The notes under the pieces are model-generated. The model saw nothing but the letters and a program-made list of their open reading frames with translations, searched no databases and was not told the DNA's origin. This document shows, piece after piece, positions 43,202-51,197 of a DNA stretch of 64,000 bases. Each line of letters begins with the position of its first letter. Position 1 is the first letter of the stretch. This DNA comes from SFTJ01 sp045613305 (GTDB lineage Bacteria > Bacteroidota > Bacteroidia > Bacteroidales > Muribaculaceae): positions 21,704 to 85,703 of the forward strand of contig JAZLAU010000009.1 in NCBI GenBank assembly GCA_045613305.1. Reading direction: 5' to 3'. The translations under genes and the position numbers were made by a program.

Positions 43202-43924
43202 TTATTTTTTTGATTCGTAAACGTAGGTGCCGATAGGTTCACCGTTAAGCACCTTAACCAGGTTGCCCTTAGTGTCCATGTCGAACACAATAATAGGCAA
43301 GTTATTAACCTTGCAAAGGGTGGTGGCAGTAAGGTCCATCACCTTAAGTCCGCGGTTGTAGATTTCGTCGTAAGTTATTTCGTCGAATTTGGTAGCAGTA
43401 GGGTCTTTTTCGGGGTCGGCGGTGTAAATGCCGTCCACGCGAGTGCCCTTAAGCATCACGTCGGCTTCCACTTCAATGCCACGAAGGGCCGAGCCGGTGT
43501 CGGTGGTGAAGAAAGGGTTGCCAGTTCCGCCGGCCAATATGGCTACCTTACCGGCATTCATGGCTTCGATAGCCTTCCATTTGCTGTAATATTCGCCGAT
43601 TGGGAACATGTTGATGGCTGTGAACACTTGCGCAGGTTGCCCTATGGCTTCCAATCCGCTGCTGAGCGCAAGCGAGTTGATGACGGTTGCAAGCATACCC
43701 ATTTGGTCGCCTTTCACACGGTCAACACCCTGTGCAGCACCCGAGAGGCCGCGGAAAATGTTGCCGCCGCCAATCACGATTGCCACTTGTGTGCCACCTG
43801 CCACTACTTCTTTAATTTGTTCGGCATAGTCGGCTATGCGTTGAGGGTCAATGCCGTAGCCTTGGTTGCCTTCAAGCGATTCTCCGCTGAGTTTCAGAAG
43901 AATTCGGTTATATCGTTCTCTCAT
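43202..43924 (-). CDS. pyrH: Uridylate kinase
   Basis: UMP kinase (hexameric, amino-acid-kinase fold) converts UMP to UDP. The 240-residue protein has the N-terminal ILLKLSGESLEG, IVIGGGNIFRG, DRVKGDQMGMLATVINSLAL (in part DQMGMLATVIN), the GGTGNPFFTTDTGS loop and MDLTATTLC near the C-terminus. It forms a two-gene operon with frr, with a -7 element at 43961-43968. Confidence 0.97.
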   Translation of the reverse strand: MRERYNRILLKLSGESLEGNQGYGIDPQRIADYAEQIKEVVAGGTQVAIVIGGGNIFRGLSGAAQGVDRVKGDQMGMLATVINSLALSSGLEAIGQPAQVFTAINMFPIGEYYSKWKAIEAMNAGKVAILAGGTGNPFFTTDTGSALRGIEVEADVMLKGTRVDGIYTADPEKDPTATKFDEITYDEIYNRGLKVMDLTATTLCKVNNLPIIVFDMDTKGNLVKVLNGEPIGTYVYESKK

Positions 43925-43960
43925 TATTATATTCGATTAAGTTTAAAGATAGATTTTTCA

Positions 43961-43968
43961 CAAAAATA
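43961..43968 (-). promoter_or_regulatory. -7 element TATTTTTG for pyrH-frr
   Basis: TATTTTTG on the minus strand gives initiation near 43954, 30 nt before the pyrH ATG at 43924. Confidence 0.65.
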
Positions 43969-44048
43969 ATACTTCGTTACGAGATTGCAAGCATTTTACC
44001 ACAAATTTTCGTTAAAGGGTCCTTGTGACAATGCAAGAAAAGGTGTGG

Positions 44049-45281
44049 CTATTGCAGTGTGAGAATGGAGCACTTGTCGGGTGTAATGAGTTGCGCGGCG
44101 TTGAGCAAATCTTGCGGAGTGAGTGCGTTGATGTGCTCAATTGTTTCTTTCGACGGCACCACATAACCGCGGTAGAGCATGCTTTTGGCAGCGCTCAGAG
44201 CGAGGGCCTCGCTGCTGTCGCTTGCCACGAGCAATTGGCCTTTGTATTGCTTTTTGGCTGCATCGAGTGCTCGAGCGCTGATGGGCTTGGTGGCCAATTG
44301 GTTGAGTGCTCTCATGATGAGTTTAATGCTTGGGTCGACGTGCTCTGCATCGCAGCCGAAATATATTTGCATCATGCCGCAGTCGGTGAGTAGCGACATG
44401 TTTGATTCAACTGTGTAAACCATACCACGGCGTTCGCGCAGTTGCACGTTGAGCATGGAGTTCATTCCCGGGCCTCCTAAAATGTTGTTGATGATGGCCA
44501 TTGCATAACGGCGCGGGTCGTCGAGTGCAAACAGCCGTGCTCCTATAAGGGTGTGGCTTTGGTGCGAATCGATGGCGATGGTTTTGCGGAAAGGGTCTAC
44601 CACGGGCGGCGCTATGCGTTCGGGGCGGTTGGTTTTGTGCTTCATTGTGCCGAAGTGGTGTTCGGCGAGTCGCATCACGGTGCTGAATCGCTGGTTGCCG
44701 TAAACGAAAAACACCATATTGTCGGGCACATAAAGGTTGTCGAGATATTCACGGCAGTCGTGTGAAGTGATGTTTCGCAGGTCGGCTTCAGTGCCGAGTA
44801 TGTTATGCGCCAAAGGGCTGCCGGCAAAAAACAGTTCTTCGAAATCGTCGTAAATTGCTTCGCTTGGCGTGTCGCGGTAACTGTCGGCTTCGTCCATCAC
44901 CACTTCGCGCTCGCGTTCGAGTTCGGCTTGCGGAAACACCGAGTTGATTACCAGGTCGGCAATAAGTTCGGTGGCACGCTTAAGGTGCTCGTTAGGGAAG
45001 ATGGAATATAGCATAGTGCCTTCTTTTGTGGTGTAGGCATTAAGTTCGCCGCCAACGGTTTCCATGCGGTTGATGATGTGCCAAGAGCGGCGACGAGATG
45101 TTCCTTTGAAAATGGTGTGTTCCACAAAGTGCGCTAATCCCCATTTGCCGGCCACTTCGTCGCGGCTTCCGGCGTTGATTGCCAGTCCGCAGTATCCCAC
45201 AGCGCCCTTGCTGGGCACGTGCACCACTCGCAGCCCGTTGCTGATGGTGCCGTAGAGTATGTTTTCGTCAGATGTGCTCAT
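44049..45281 (-). CDS. M16-family zinc metalloprotease (pitrilysin-like)
   Basis: A 410-residue peptidase with the inverted zinc motif HxxEH at 51-55 (LAHFVEHTIFKGT) and the distal Glu about 75 residues later (EREREVVMDEADSY). There are two M16 half-domains in total (about 10-180 catalytic, 190-390 inactive half with GGPGMNSMLNVQLRERRGMVY). It has no signal peptide, so it is a cytoplasmic peptidase of the PqqL/MPP-like group. It follows neuA by 6 bp on the same strand and is the third gene of that operon. The link between a peptidase and nonulosonate synthesis is probably only co-expression. Confidence 0.9.
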   Translation of the reverse strand: MSTSDENILYGTISNGLRVVHVPSKGAVGYCGLAINAGSRDEVAGKWGLAHFVEHTIFKGTSRRRSWHIINRMETVGGELNAYTTKEGTMLYSIFPNEHLKRATELIADLVINSVFPQAELEREREVVMDEADSYRDTPSEAIYDDFEELFFAGSPLAHNILGTEADLRNITSHDCREYLDNLYVPDNMVFFVYGNQRFSTVMRLAEHHFGTMKHKTNRPERIAPPVVDPFRKTIAIDSHQSHTLIGARLFALDDPRRYAMAIINNILGGPGMNSMLNVQLRERRGMVYTVESNMSLLTDCGMMQIYFGCDAEHVDPSIKLIMRALNQLATKPISARALDAAKKQYKGQLLVASDSSEALALSAAKSMLYRGYVVPSKETIEHINALTPQDLLNAAQLITPDKCSILTLQ

Positions 45282-45287
45282 GTTGGG

Positions 45288-45980
45288 TTATTGTTGATTA
45301 AGGTTTGCCACCACGGCTTCGGCCACCATCCAGTCGATAGGGGTGTCGAGGTCGAGCGAACGTTCGCGGCTCATTTCCACCATTCGGCGTCGAGTGAACT
45401 TGCTAAGAGGCATTTTTCTAAGGCTTTCGATGTTAATGACATACACTGCGCCATTATATTCCCACACTTTAGGGGCGTCTTGTCGGCGCACAAAAGAGCC
45501 GTCGCCTTTAGAGATTTTCAAGAATCCGTTTTCGTCGGTTTCGTAAGAGTTGTAGTATGGGTTTGTGGCTGCTTCCATCACGGTCACCACCATGTCGATG
45601 TCGGGAGAGTAGCATTGCAATGCTCGCTTCACGTCGTCGGCGGTGCGAAATGGCGAAGTGGGTTGCAGAAGCACCATGGTGTCGTATTCAATGCCTTTTT
45701 GGGCATAAAATTCAACGGCATGCAACAGCACTTCGTAGGTTCCGCTTTTGTCGGTAGCCAAATGGTCGGGACGCAAGAAAGGGACTTTAAGGCCCATGCT
45801 TTCGGCCACGTCGGCAATGTCTTGCGAGTCGGTGCTGACGCAAATGTCGGCGTCGTCGGCCAATTGGCGTGCCACCTCTATGGAGTATGCAATAAGCGGC
45901 TTGCCGTTAAGCGGTTTTATGTTTTTGCCCGGAATGCCTTTGCTGCCACCACGGGCGGGAATCACATATAATGTTTTCAT
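45288..45980 (-). CDS. neuA: Acylneuraminate cytidylyltransferase (CMP-nonulosonate synthase)
   Basis: A 230-residue nucleotidyltransferase that activates sialic acid or a related nonulosonate (legionaminic/pseudaminic type) with CTP. Signature residues are the N-terminal YVIPARGGSKGIPGKNIKPL, CVSTDSQDIADVA, FLRPDHLATD and VLLQPTSPFRTADDV. The length matches single-domain NeuA/LegF. It overlaps neuC by 4 nt. Which sugar is activated cannot be told. The synthase NeuB is not in this window. Confidence 0.9.
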   Translation of the reverse strand: MKTLYVIPARGGSKGIPGKNIKPLNGKPLIAYSIEVARQLADDADICVSTDSQDIADVAESMGLKVPFLRPDHLATDKSGTYEVLLHAVEFYAQKGIEYDTMVLLQPTSPFRTADDVKRALQCYSPDIDMVVTVMEAATNPYYNSYETDENGFLKISKGDGSFVRRQDAPKVWEYNGAVYVINIESLRKMPLSKFTRRRMVEMSRERSLDLDTPIDWMVAEAVVANLNQQ

Positions 45981-47137
45981 TTCAAGTCGTGGAATGGTTT
46001 AATGATGATGTTGTCGAGAGGGGTGTTGCACACAATGTCGACAATCTTCTGCAGTGTGTCGGGTTGCTCGTAAGGGTTCTTGGTGTTTCGGCAGCGCGAT
46101 TGCACGTCGGGGCTAAGCACGTAGTCGAGTCCGCGGCTTATTTCTTCGGTGGTTACGCCACAATTAACAACAGAGTCGGCCGCCAAACGTCCGTCTTGAC
46201 GAATGCCGATGTTGAGAGTTGGGATGCCCATCGAAGGCACTTCAACGATGCCGCTCGACGAGTTGCCTATAACAGCGGCCACGCAGTGCAGAGCCGAAAG
46301 GTATCGGCGCATTCCCAACGAAGGGAACACTGCCACGCGGTCGGGGTGCTCGTCGGCATAGGCGTTGATGAGTTCTATGATAATGGCTCCGTTGGTGTCG
46401 TTGTTAGGATAGGTGAAAATCACCTTGTTGTTGGGGTGCATGTCGAGCGCTCGGAGCAAGTTTTCGCATTGAGTGCGAGGGTCAATTTTTTCGAGCGTAG
46501 CGGGATGGAATGTGCAAAGCAATGTGCCTTGCGGAATCGAAGTTCCCAATTCTTGTTCCAACTGCTCGCGGCTGATGTGCTCCAGATGGTTGATGTTGTA
46601 TACTCCCATTGCGCCCACGTTGTGCACATTTTCGGGGTTTTCGCCCAATTGTATCACACGCTGGCGGTATTCTTCGGTTTCGGTTAGGTGAATGTGGCTC
46701 ATCTTTGAGATGCTGTGGCGAATGCTTTCGTCGTAAGCGCCACGGCTCACAGCGCCACCGGCAATGTGGGCTATTGGAATTCGGAATATTAGCGCAGTGC
46801 TTGCCACGGCAAGCATCTCGTAGCGGTCGCCGAGAATTAGCAGAAGGTCGGGCTGCAGGTCGCAGAAGGTGCGAGCCATGCCGTCCATGCATTGGCTCAT
46901 GGCCACTACGGTGTCGGCCGCTCCATCGTTGTCGACGTCCATAGGCACCATTCGGTCGATGAATAGTCCGTCGCGTTCTATTTCGTGCCAAGTGCTGCCG
47001 TACTTTTCACTGAGGTGCATATTGGTGGCCACAATTTGCAGAGTCACATCGTTGCGCTCTTTGAGTGCGCAGGCCACTTTGCTGAGTAGTCCCCAGTCGG
47101 CGCGAGTGCTTGTAACGATGCATATTTTGCGTTTCAT
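45977..47137 (-). CDS. neuC: UDP-GlcNAc 2-epimerase, hydrolysing type
   Basis: NeuC/LegG-type enzymes turn UDP-GlcNAc (or a diacetamido derivative) into the free manno-sugar for nonulosonate synthesis. The start is ATG 47137 (MKRKICIVTSTRADWG). The open frame runs further upstream but past the promoter at 47166-47173. The 386-residue protein has the epimerase/GT-B fold with STRADWGLL, LILGDRYEMLAVASTA (in part), HIAGGAVSRGAYDESIRHS (in part), IFTYPNNDTNG and VIGNSSSGIVEVPSMGIPT (in part). The GNSSSG and HIxGG motifs place it with NeuC rather than WecB. It is the first gene of a neuC-neuA-peptidase operon. Confidence 0.92.
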   Translation of the reverse strand: MKRKICIVTSTRADWGLLSKVACALKERNDVTLQIVATNMHLSEKYGSTWHEIERDGLFIDRMVPMDVDNDGAADTVVAMSQCMDGMARTFCDLQPDLLLILGDRYEMLAVASTALIFRIPIAHIAGGAVSRGAYDESIRHSISKMSHIHLTETEEYRQRVIQLGENPENVHNVGAMGVYNINHLEHISREQLEQELGTSIPQGTLLCTFHPATLEKIDPRTQCENLLRALDMHPNNKVIFTYPNNDTNGAIIIELINAYADEHPDRVAVFPSLGMRRYLSALHCVAAVIGNSSSGIVEVPSMGIPTLNIGIRQDGRLAADSVVNCGVTTEEISRGLDYVLSPDVQSRCRNTKNPYEQPDTLQKIVDIVCNTPLDNIIIKPFHDLK

Positions 47138-47165
47138 ATAATGCTGTGCTGATTGATTGCTATGT

Positions 47166-47173
47166 GCAAATTT
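47166..47173 (-). promoter_or_regulatory. -7 element TAAATTTG for the neuC operon
   Basis: On the minus strand TAAATTTG fits the consensus. Initiation near 47159 is 22 nt before ATG 47137 and excludes the longer open frame. Confidence 0.65.
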
Positions 47174-47280
47174 ACTAAAGAAAAGCAAATTGTGAAATTT
47201 TTTGGCGAAAGCCGTTGCATAAGAAGTGCTATAAGTTAGGCTTGAGGATGCCGAAACCTGTGTTTTGTGGAGTTGTCGTT

Positions 47281-47403
47281 GTGGCTAAAGGCATCTTTAG
47301 AACACTATTGATGTTGTGGCTAAAGGTATTGATGTGGGCCTTTTTAGAGCACTATTGATGTCGTGAGGGTGAAGATATCGGTGGTCTTTATTAGAACACT
47401 ATG
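47281..47403. repeat. Three imperfect repeats downstream of, and including, the 3' end of the PAP2 gene
   Basis: TTTAGAACACTATTGATG (47296-47313), TTTAGAGCACTATTGATG (47343-47360) and TTAGAACACTATGG (47391-47404) recur at about 47-bp steps. TGTGGCTAAAGG precedes the first copy and follows it again. The last copy contains the stop codon of the PAP2 gene, so the others look like decayed duplications of that gene end. Confidence 0.6.
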
Positions 47404-48263
47404 GCCACGGCAGCGCCCATGGAGCGTGTGTTGGGCTCGTAGAAGGGCACAGCGGCAAATCCGCTTTGGGCTTGTTTTTTGTCGAGGCCAAACAGTTTTT
47501 TCTCAAGAGGCACGAGCCAATATCCTAATCGTGCGCTCAAGATGCCGATTCCCATGCCGGCAACAATGTCGCTTGCCCAATGCTTGCCGTTACGTAGTCG
47601 AAAGTATGCTACCGAAGTGGCCAAAGCATAACTGCCAAGTCCCCACCAATTGCCATATTGAATGCGGGTTAGTTCGGCCGAGCGGAAAGCGCGAGCCACG
47701 TGTCCCGACGGGAAACTGTTTTTGATGTCGGGGTTGTAGGGGCGGGGTTCTCTTGTGGTGACTTTCAGCAATCCGGTGAGTGCATACATGGTTGCTATGG
47801 ATGTTGCAGAAGCCAAAAGGTTGTCGACGGTGCTGTATTTTGACTCGGCTTTGGCAAGAGTCATTCCTATGTTGAGCGCAAACGGGGCAAACTGCAGATA
47901 GTCTTCGATGTTGCCCACTGGTTTGGTGAAGTTGTTGTAGGTGTGTCGGTTGAATTGCTTCAGTTTGTCGTCGCATAAAGCCAAAGCGCCTACTGCCACC
48001 AATGCCGTTGGCAAAATGGCCTGTTTTATGCTAAAGCGAGGTGTTGGCTCTCCTTCGTATAGCAGTTTGTGCTTGGCCTCTTCTTGCAGTTCGCGCACAT
48101 GTGCTTCGTAGAGCAACTTCTCGATTTCCATAGTTTGCTGTGCAATGTATGCGCTGTCTTGAATCAGCACCGATGTGGAGTCGGCTGCTGTTTGCGCTTT
48201 GGCACCGATTGCGGCAACTGTGGTGGCTATGAGAAATAATATTTTGATTACAACGTGTTTCAC
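47391..48263 (-). CDS. Exported PAP2-family phosphatase
   Basis: The C-terminal half is a PAP2 acid-phosphatase domain: KVTTREPRPYN (KxxxxxxRP), FPSGHVARAF (PSGH) and a third motif SVAYFRLRNGKHWASDIVAG (SRxxxxxHxxxD-like, with His and Asp kept). The N-terminal part holds a signal sequence and an about 90-residue helical region with one more membrane segment. No ATG suits: candidates are TTG 48299, GTG 48296 and GTG 48263. I choose GTG 48263 because it gives the clean signal MKHVVIKILFLIATTVAAIG and because a -7 element sits just before it. Members dephosphorylate lipid carriers or lipid A; the substrate here is unknown. Confidence 0.83.
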   Translation of the reverse strand: MKHVVIKILFLIATTVAAIGAKAQTAADSTSVLIQDSAYIAQQTMEIEKLLYEAHVRELQEEAKHKLLYEGEPTPRFSIKQAILPTALVAVGALALCDDKLKQFNRHTYNNFTKPVGNIEDYLQFAPFALNIGMTLAKAESKYSTVDNLLASATSIATMYALTGLLKVTTREPRPYNPDIKNSFPSGHVARAFRSAELTRIQYGNWWGLGSYALATSVAYFRLRNGKHWASDIVAGMGIGILSARLGYWLVPLEKKLFGLDKKQAQSGFAAVPFYEPNTRSMGAAVAIVF

Positions 48264-48268
48264 GGTTG

Positions 48269-48276
48269 CAAAAATA
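48269..48276 (-). promoter_or_regulatory. -7 element TATTTTTG immediately upstream of the PAP2 gene
   Basis: TATTTTTG on the minus strand lies 5 bp upstream of GTG 48263, implying a leaderless or near-leaderless mRNA if that start is right. Confidence 0.45.
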
Positions 48277-48376
48277 GTCTTTAGTAATGTAACCACCAAA
48301 TTTTGCGTTTGCTACTGTGCGCCGGCCGTGCAAAATGGAATAAAAATAATTTTTTTAAAAAATTTTTCGTGAAATG

Positions 48377-48408
48377 TTTGGTGATTAGAAAAACAGGCTC
48401 TATATTTG
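48377..48408 (+). promoter_or_regulatory. Promoter of the SPFH gene
   Basis: TTTG at 48377-48380 and TATATTTG at 48401-48408 have a 20-bp spacer. The leader is about 70 nt before ATG 48484. Confidence 0.75.
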
Positions 48409-48483
48409 TGCTATCAAAATGATATTACAGAAATAGTAATAGAATATTGATAAGATACTTTAATAATACCAAAATGAATTAGT

Positions 48484-49416
48484 ATGGAAACGAAGGAATT
48501 TAATTTTTCGGGAACAAGGATAAACGGCATTTTGGCCATCTTCCTGGAATTGGCTTTATTGGCGGTTTCTGTGGTGTTGTTGGTTTATGGAATTGAATAT
48601 GAAAATGCGTTGTTAGGCATTTTGGCTGCTGTGGCGTTTGTTGCAACGCTTGTGGGGCTTGGCGGATTTGTGATGCTTGAGCCAAACGAAATGTCGGCAT
48701 TGTTGTTTTTCGGAAAATATAGAGGCTCGTTATATACAAACGGTTTGCATTGGGTGAATCCGTTTTTGACAAGTAAAAAGATGACTTTCAGGGCTCGTAA
48801 CCTTGATGGCAAGCCCATAAAGGTGAACGATAAAGAAGGTAACCCGATATTGATAGGCCTTGTGGTGGTGTGGCGCATGAAAGACGCTTATAAGGCCTTG
48901 TTTGAGGTAGACTTGCAAGAAGATGCAGCAACCAAAAACGTAAACACCCGTATGAATGCTCTTGAAAAGTTTGTGTCGATACAGTGCGACGCAGCATTGC
49001 GCCAAGTGGCGGGGCAATATGCCTACGACAACATCGATACCGATGTGAAGAGCGAAGAGATAACCTTGCGTTCGGGCGGAGATGAAATCAACGAAGAATT
49101 GGTGACCAAACTCAGCGAACGCTTAATGATGGCAGGCATCGAGGTGGTTGAAGCACGCATCAACAACTTGAATTACGCTCCAGAAATTGCAGCAGCAATG
49201 TTGCGCCGTCAGCAGGCAACTGCGGTGGTTTCGGCTCGCGAAAAGATTGTGGAAGGTGCTGTTTCGATGGTGAGACTGGCTCTCGACAAATTGAAGGACG
49301 AGCGAATAGAACTCGATGAGGACAAGCAAGCCGCTATGGTGAGCAACCTGCTTGTGGTGCTTTGCTCAGATGAGAGCGCCACTCCAGTGGTGAATGCTGG
49401 AACTTTGCATAATTGA
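48484..49416 (+). CDS. SPFH-domain (stomatin/prohibitin-like) membrane protein
   Basis: A 310-residue protein with two N-terminal transmembrane segments (about residues 12-32 and 38-62) and an SPFH domain at about 70-260: GLHWVNPFLTSKKMTFRARN (in part), LIGLVVVWRMKDAYKALF, and the coiled-coil part EVVEARINNLNYAPEIAAAM with AREKIVEGAV. SPFH proteins form oligomeric rafts or microdomain scaffolds. It is followed after 57 bp by a small Arc-like DNA-binding protein on the same strand, a pairing I recall from other Bacteroidota. Confidence 0.92.
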   Translation: METKEFNFSGTRINGILAIFLELALLAVSVVLLVYGIEYENALLGILAAVAFVATLVGLGGFVMLEPNEMSALLFFGKYRGSLYTNGLHWVNPFLTSKKMTFRARNLDGKPIKVNDKEGNPILIGLVVVWRMKDAYKALFEVDLQEDAATKNVNTRMNALEKFVSIQCDAALRQVAGQYAYDNIDTDVKSEEITLRSGGDEINEELVTKLSERLMMAGIEVVEARINNLNYAPEIAAAMLRRQQATAVVSAREKIVEGAVSMVRLALDKLKDERIELDEDKQAAMVSNLLVVLCSDESATPVVNAGTLHN

Positions 49417-49473
49417 CAAGAAAAATTTTAAGGTCATATAAAAAACTCAAAGCGAATAAAGATTTGATTCTGC

Positions 49474-49641
49474 ATGGCTCAGGAAAAAGAACAAAAAACG
49501 AAGAGTTTTGTGCTGCGAATCGACACAAGAACTATGGATGCCATTGAGAAATGGGCAGCCGATGAGTTTCGGTCGGTAAACGGTCAACTGCAATGGATTA
49601 TTGCGGAGGCTCTTCGAAAGAGCGGCAGATTAAAAAAATGA
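49474..49641 (+). CDS. Small Arc/MetJ-type ribbon-helix-helix DNA-binding protein
   Basis: A 55-residue protein: MAQEKEQKTKSFVLRIDTRT followed by a helical C-terminus with MDAIEKWAADEF, SVNGQLQWIIAEALRKSG. The beta strand SFVLRID and the helix-turn-helix with NGQLQWII match the Arc-type ribbon-helix-helix fold (NxQL.xIL pattern). It should dimerise and bind operator DNA. It lies 57 bp after the SPFH gene, is co-directional and is followed by a terminator, so the two form a bicistron. It could regulate that operon or act with the SPFH protein. Confidence 0.8.
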   Translation: MAQEKEQKTKSFVLRIDTRTMDAIEKWAADEFRSVNGQLQWIIAEALRKSGRLKK

Positions 49642-49705
49642 AAAAGTTTAAGATTAGTATATAGATTGAAATTTAAGTGTAGATTTTTCATGGCGTTTAA
49701 GTGAG

Positions 49706-49744
49706 GCAAGGTCTTGTAGGTATACAATGCCTTGCTTTTTTTTT
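49706..49744 (+). terminator. Terminator of the SPFH-Arc bicistron
   Basis: GCAAGG / CCTTGC outer stem and TTGTA / TACAA inner stem, followed by a run of nine or more Ts. Confidence 0.88.
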
Positions 49745-49851
49745 GCGCAGATATTTTGCCTATGATTTTGCAAATTTCTTGGGAAGCTCACGGTGGAGAG
49801 CCTCGCAAAGTTTGTCTTTTGTCATAAATCATTGATTTTGATACGGCAACA

Positions 49852-49891
49852 AAATTAAAACCCCTCTCTGTCATGATGTGGCAGAGAGGGG
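49852..49891 (-). terminator. Terminator of the accessory three-gene island
   Basis: A 13-bp stem CCCCTCTCTGTCA / TGGCAGAGAGGGG (one G-T pair) with a 5-nt loop and a TTTTAATTTTG tail on the minus strand, 22 bp after the stop at 49914. Confidence 0.85.
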
Positions 49892-49913
49892 TGGAAAACC
49901 AAAATAATAACAG

Positions 49914-51188
49914 CTAATCTCGCCACTCGTTGTTAACATAACTAGCCATAGAGACAGCTTGATCTTTCAACAACTGTTCAAACACAGCGTTGTTACAATC
50001 CACTTGTACACCCTCGTAGATACCACAGGCGGACTTTTGATGCTCATACATGTAGTAAAGTCGCGCCAATGTCAGCCAGGCATAGCGTTGGTCGTAGGTG
50101 GATATAGTAGATCGATAGACGCTGATTCTACCTACGCCTTGACCATACACGCACAATGGCTCTACGAGCAAGAAGCTGAAACGAACACCACCGTTTTCCT
50201 TCAAGATATCTGTAGCAACAAATCGCTCTAAATCTGCTTGAAATTCTGCACCTTCTACTACTCGAGGTTGCTCATTACAGTCATATTCGTATTTGACCTC
50301 TTTAACAACACCATTGTCGTTTTGCTCAAAGACGACCCAACCTTTGGCTAAAAACGCGCCCACATAACCTTGACCTCCGGTTTGATAAGCGAAGACCAAA
50401 TCATTCGATTTGATGCGTTTAATTGCATTTGTACGCTGCGTTTCACCGTTATACTCACACAATACTAAAGCATTTACTTTATTTTCAAACAACTGTTTTT
50501 GCCAATTGTCAAACTTAAAAATAGCGAAATGGTGACAACGCTTTGTCACGCGTCCAACGATCGAGTTCACTTCTATTGATTCCGCTTGCGGATCGGAGAT
50601 TACTGCAGCTGAAGTTGCCGTATTGGCAAGGCGATCAACAACGACAACGGCATCGTACAGCGTGCTACAGGTCGACCATAGCGATGAAGCAGCAGCTATC
50701 TTATGCTCCTCATAGGCTGTATTGTTGATGTCGCAACGCAATATTTCGGTAATTTTTGTAAACGATTTACGGCAATCATCGCTATTTAACTCCTTGTCGG
50801 AAATCAACTCTTTCAATGCGCTGTCAATTTGCTCTATCTGATGATTATCCAGAAAGAACAACAACCCATTAAACATTTCCGAGCGAAGAGTCTTTATCTC
50901 CTCAGCATTGATATTGTCGTCGGAAAGTATATCCCACATTTTATAGGTAAATTTGATGTATACTTCAAGCTTCCGTTCGTGTAGTTTAATATTTTTGTCG
51001 CGTCTTTCCTCGCCTTCGCTTTGTCCTTTCAAGAGCAGAAAAGTTACAGCAGCAGTCAGCACAACCGACAAGACGGCTGCCACCGTTTCATACCATAAAT
51101 CGTGAATGGAAAATAGCCTCAGTGACACCACAACAACACACATTGCAATGCAAATTACAACTGTGTACCAAAAAGATTTACTTTTCAT
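49914..51188 (-). CDS. Two-TM protein with possible EVE/PUA-like C-terminal domain (putative defence-island component)
   Basis: A 424-residue protein of no family I can name. Two transmembrane helices (about residues 8-24 and 33-53) are followed by a charged helical stretch (EERRDKNIKLHERKLEVYIK) and a helical middle part to about 200. Residues about 220-365 are beta-rich with SNDLVFAYQTGGQGYVGAFL, a pattern like the gating strand of EVE/PUA-type modified-base readers. It starts 9 nt after the zinc-finger gene and 351 nt after the GmrSD-like gene, all on one strand. A membrane anchor plus a nucleic-acid-reader-like domain suggests an effector or sensor, but this is inference. Base and codon use look more AT-rich than the surrounding core genes. 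Confidence 0.7.
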   Translation of the reverse strand: MKSKSFWYTVVICIAMCVVVVSLRLFSIHDLWYETVAAVLSVVLTAAVTFLLLKGQSEGEERRDKNIKLHERKLEVYIKFTYKMWDILSDDNINAEEIKTLRSEMFNGLLFFLDNHQIEQIDSALKELISDKELNSDDCRKSFTKITEILRCDINNTAYEEHKIAAASSLWSTCSTLYDAVVVVDRLANTATSAAVISDPQAESIEVNSIVGRVTKRCHHFAIFKFDNWQKQLFENKVNALVLCEYNGETQRTNAIKRIKSNDLVFAYQTGGQGYVGAFLAKGWVVFEQNDNGVVKEVKYEYDCNEQPRVVEGAEFQADLERFVATDILKENGGVRFSFLLVEPLCVYGQGVGRISVYRSTISTYDQRYAWLTLARLYYMYEHQKSACGIYEGVQVDCNNAVFEQLLKDQAVSMASYVNNEWRD

Positions 51189-51197
51189 ATCGCTAAC

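Noticed and set aside
45971..46687. Long plus-strand open frames over neuC and neuA
   Set aside because: Antisense of well-recognised epimerase and cytidylyltransferase genes; products lack recognisable domains.
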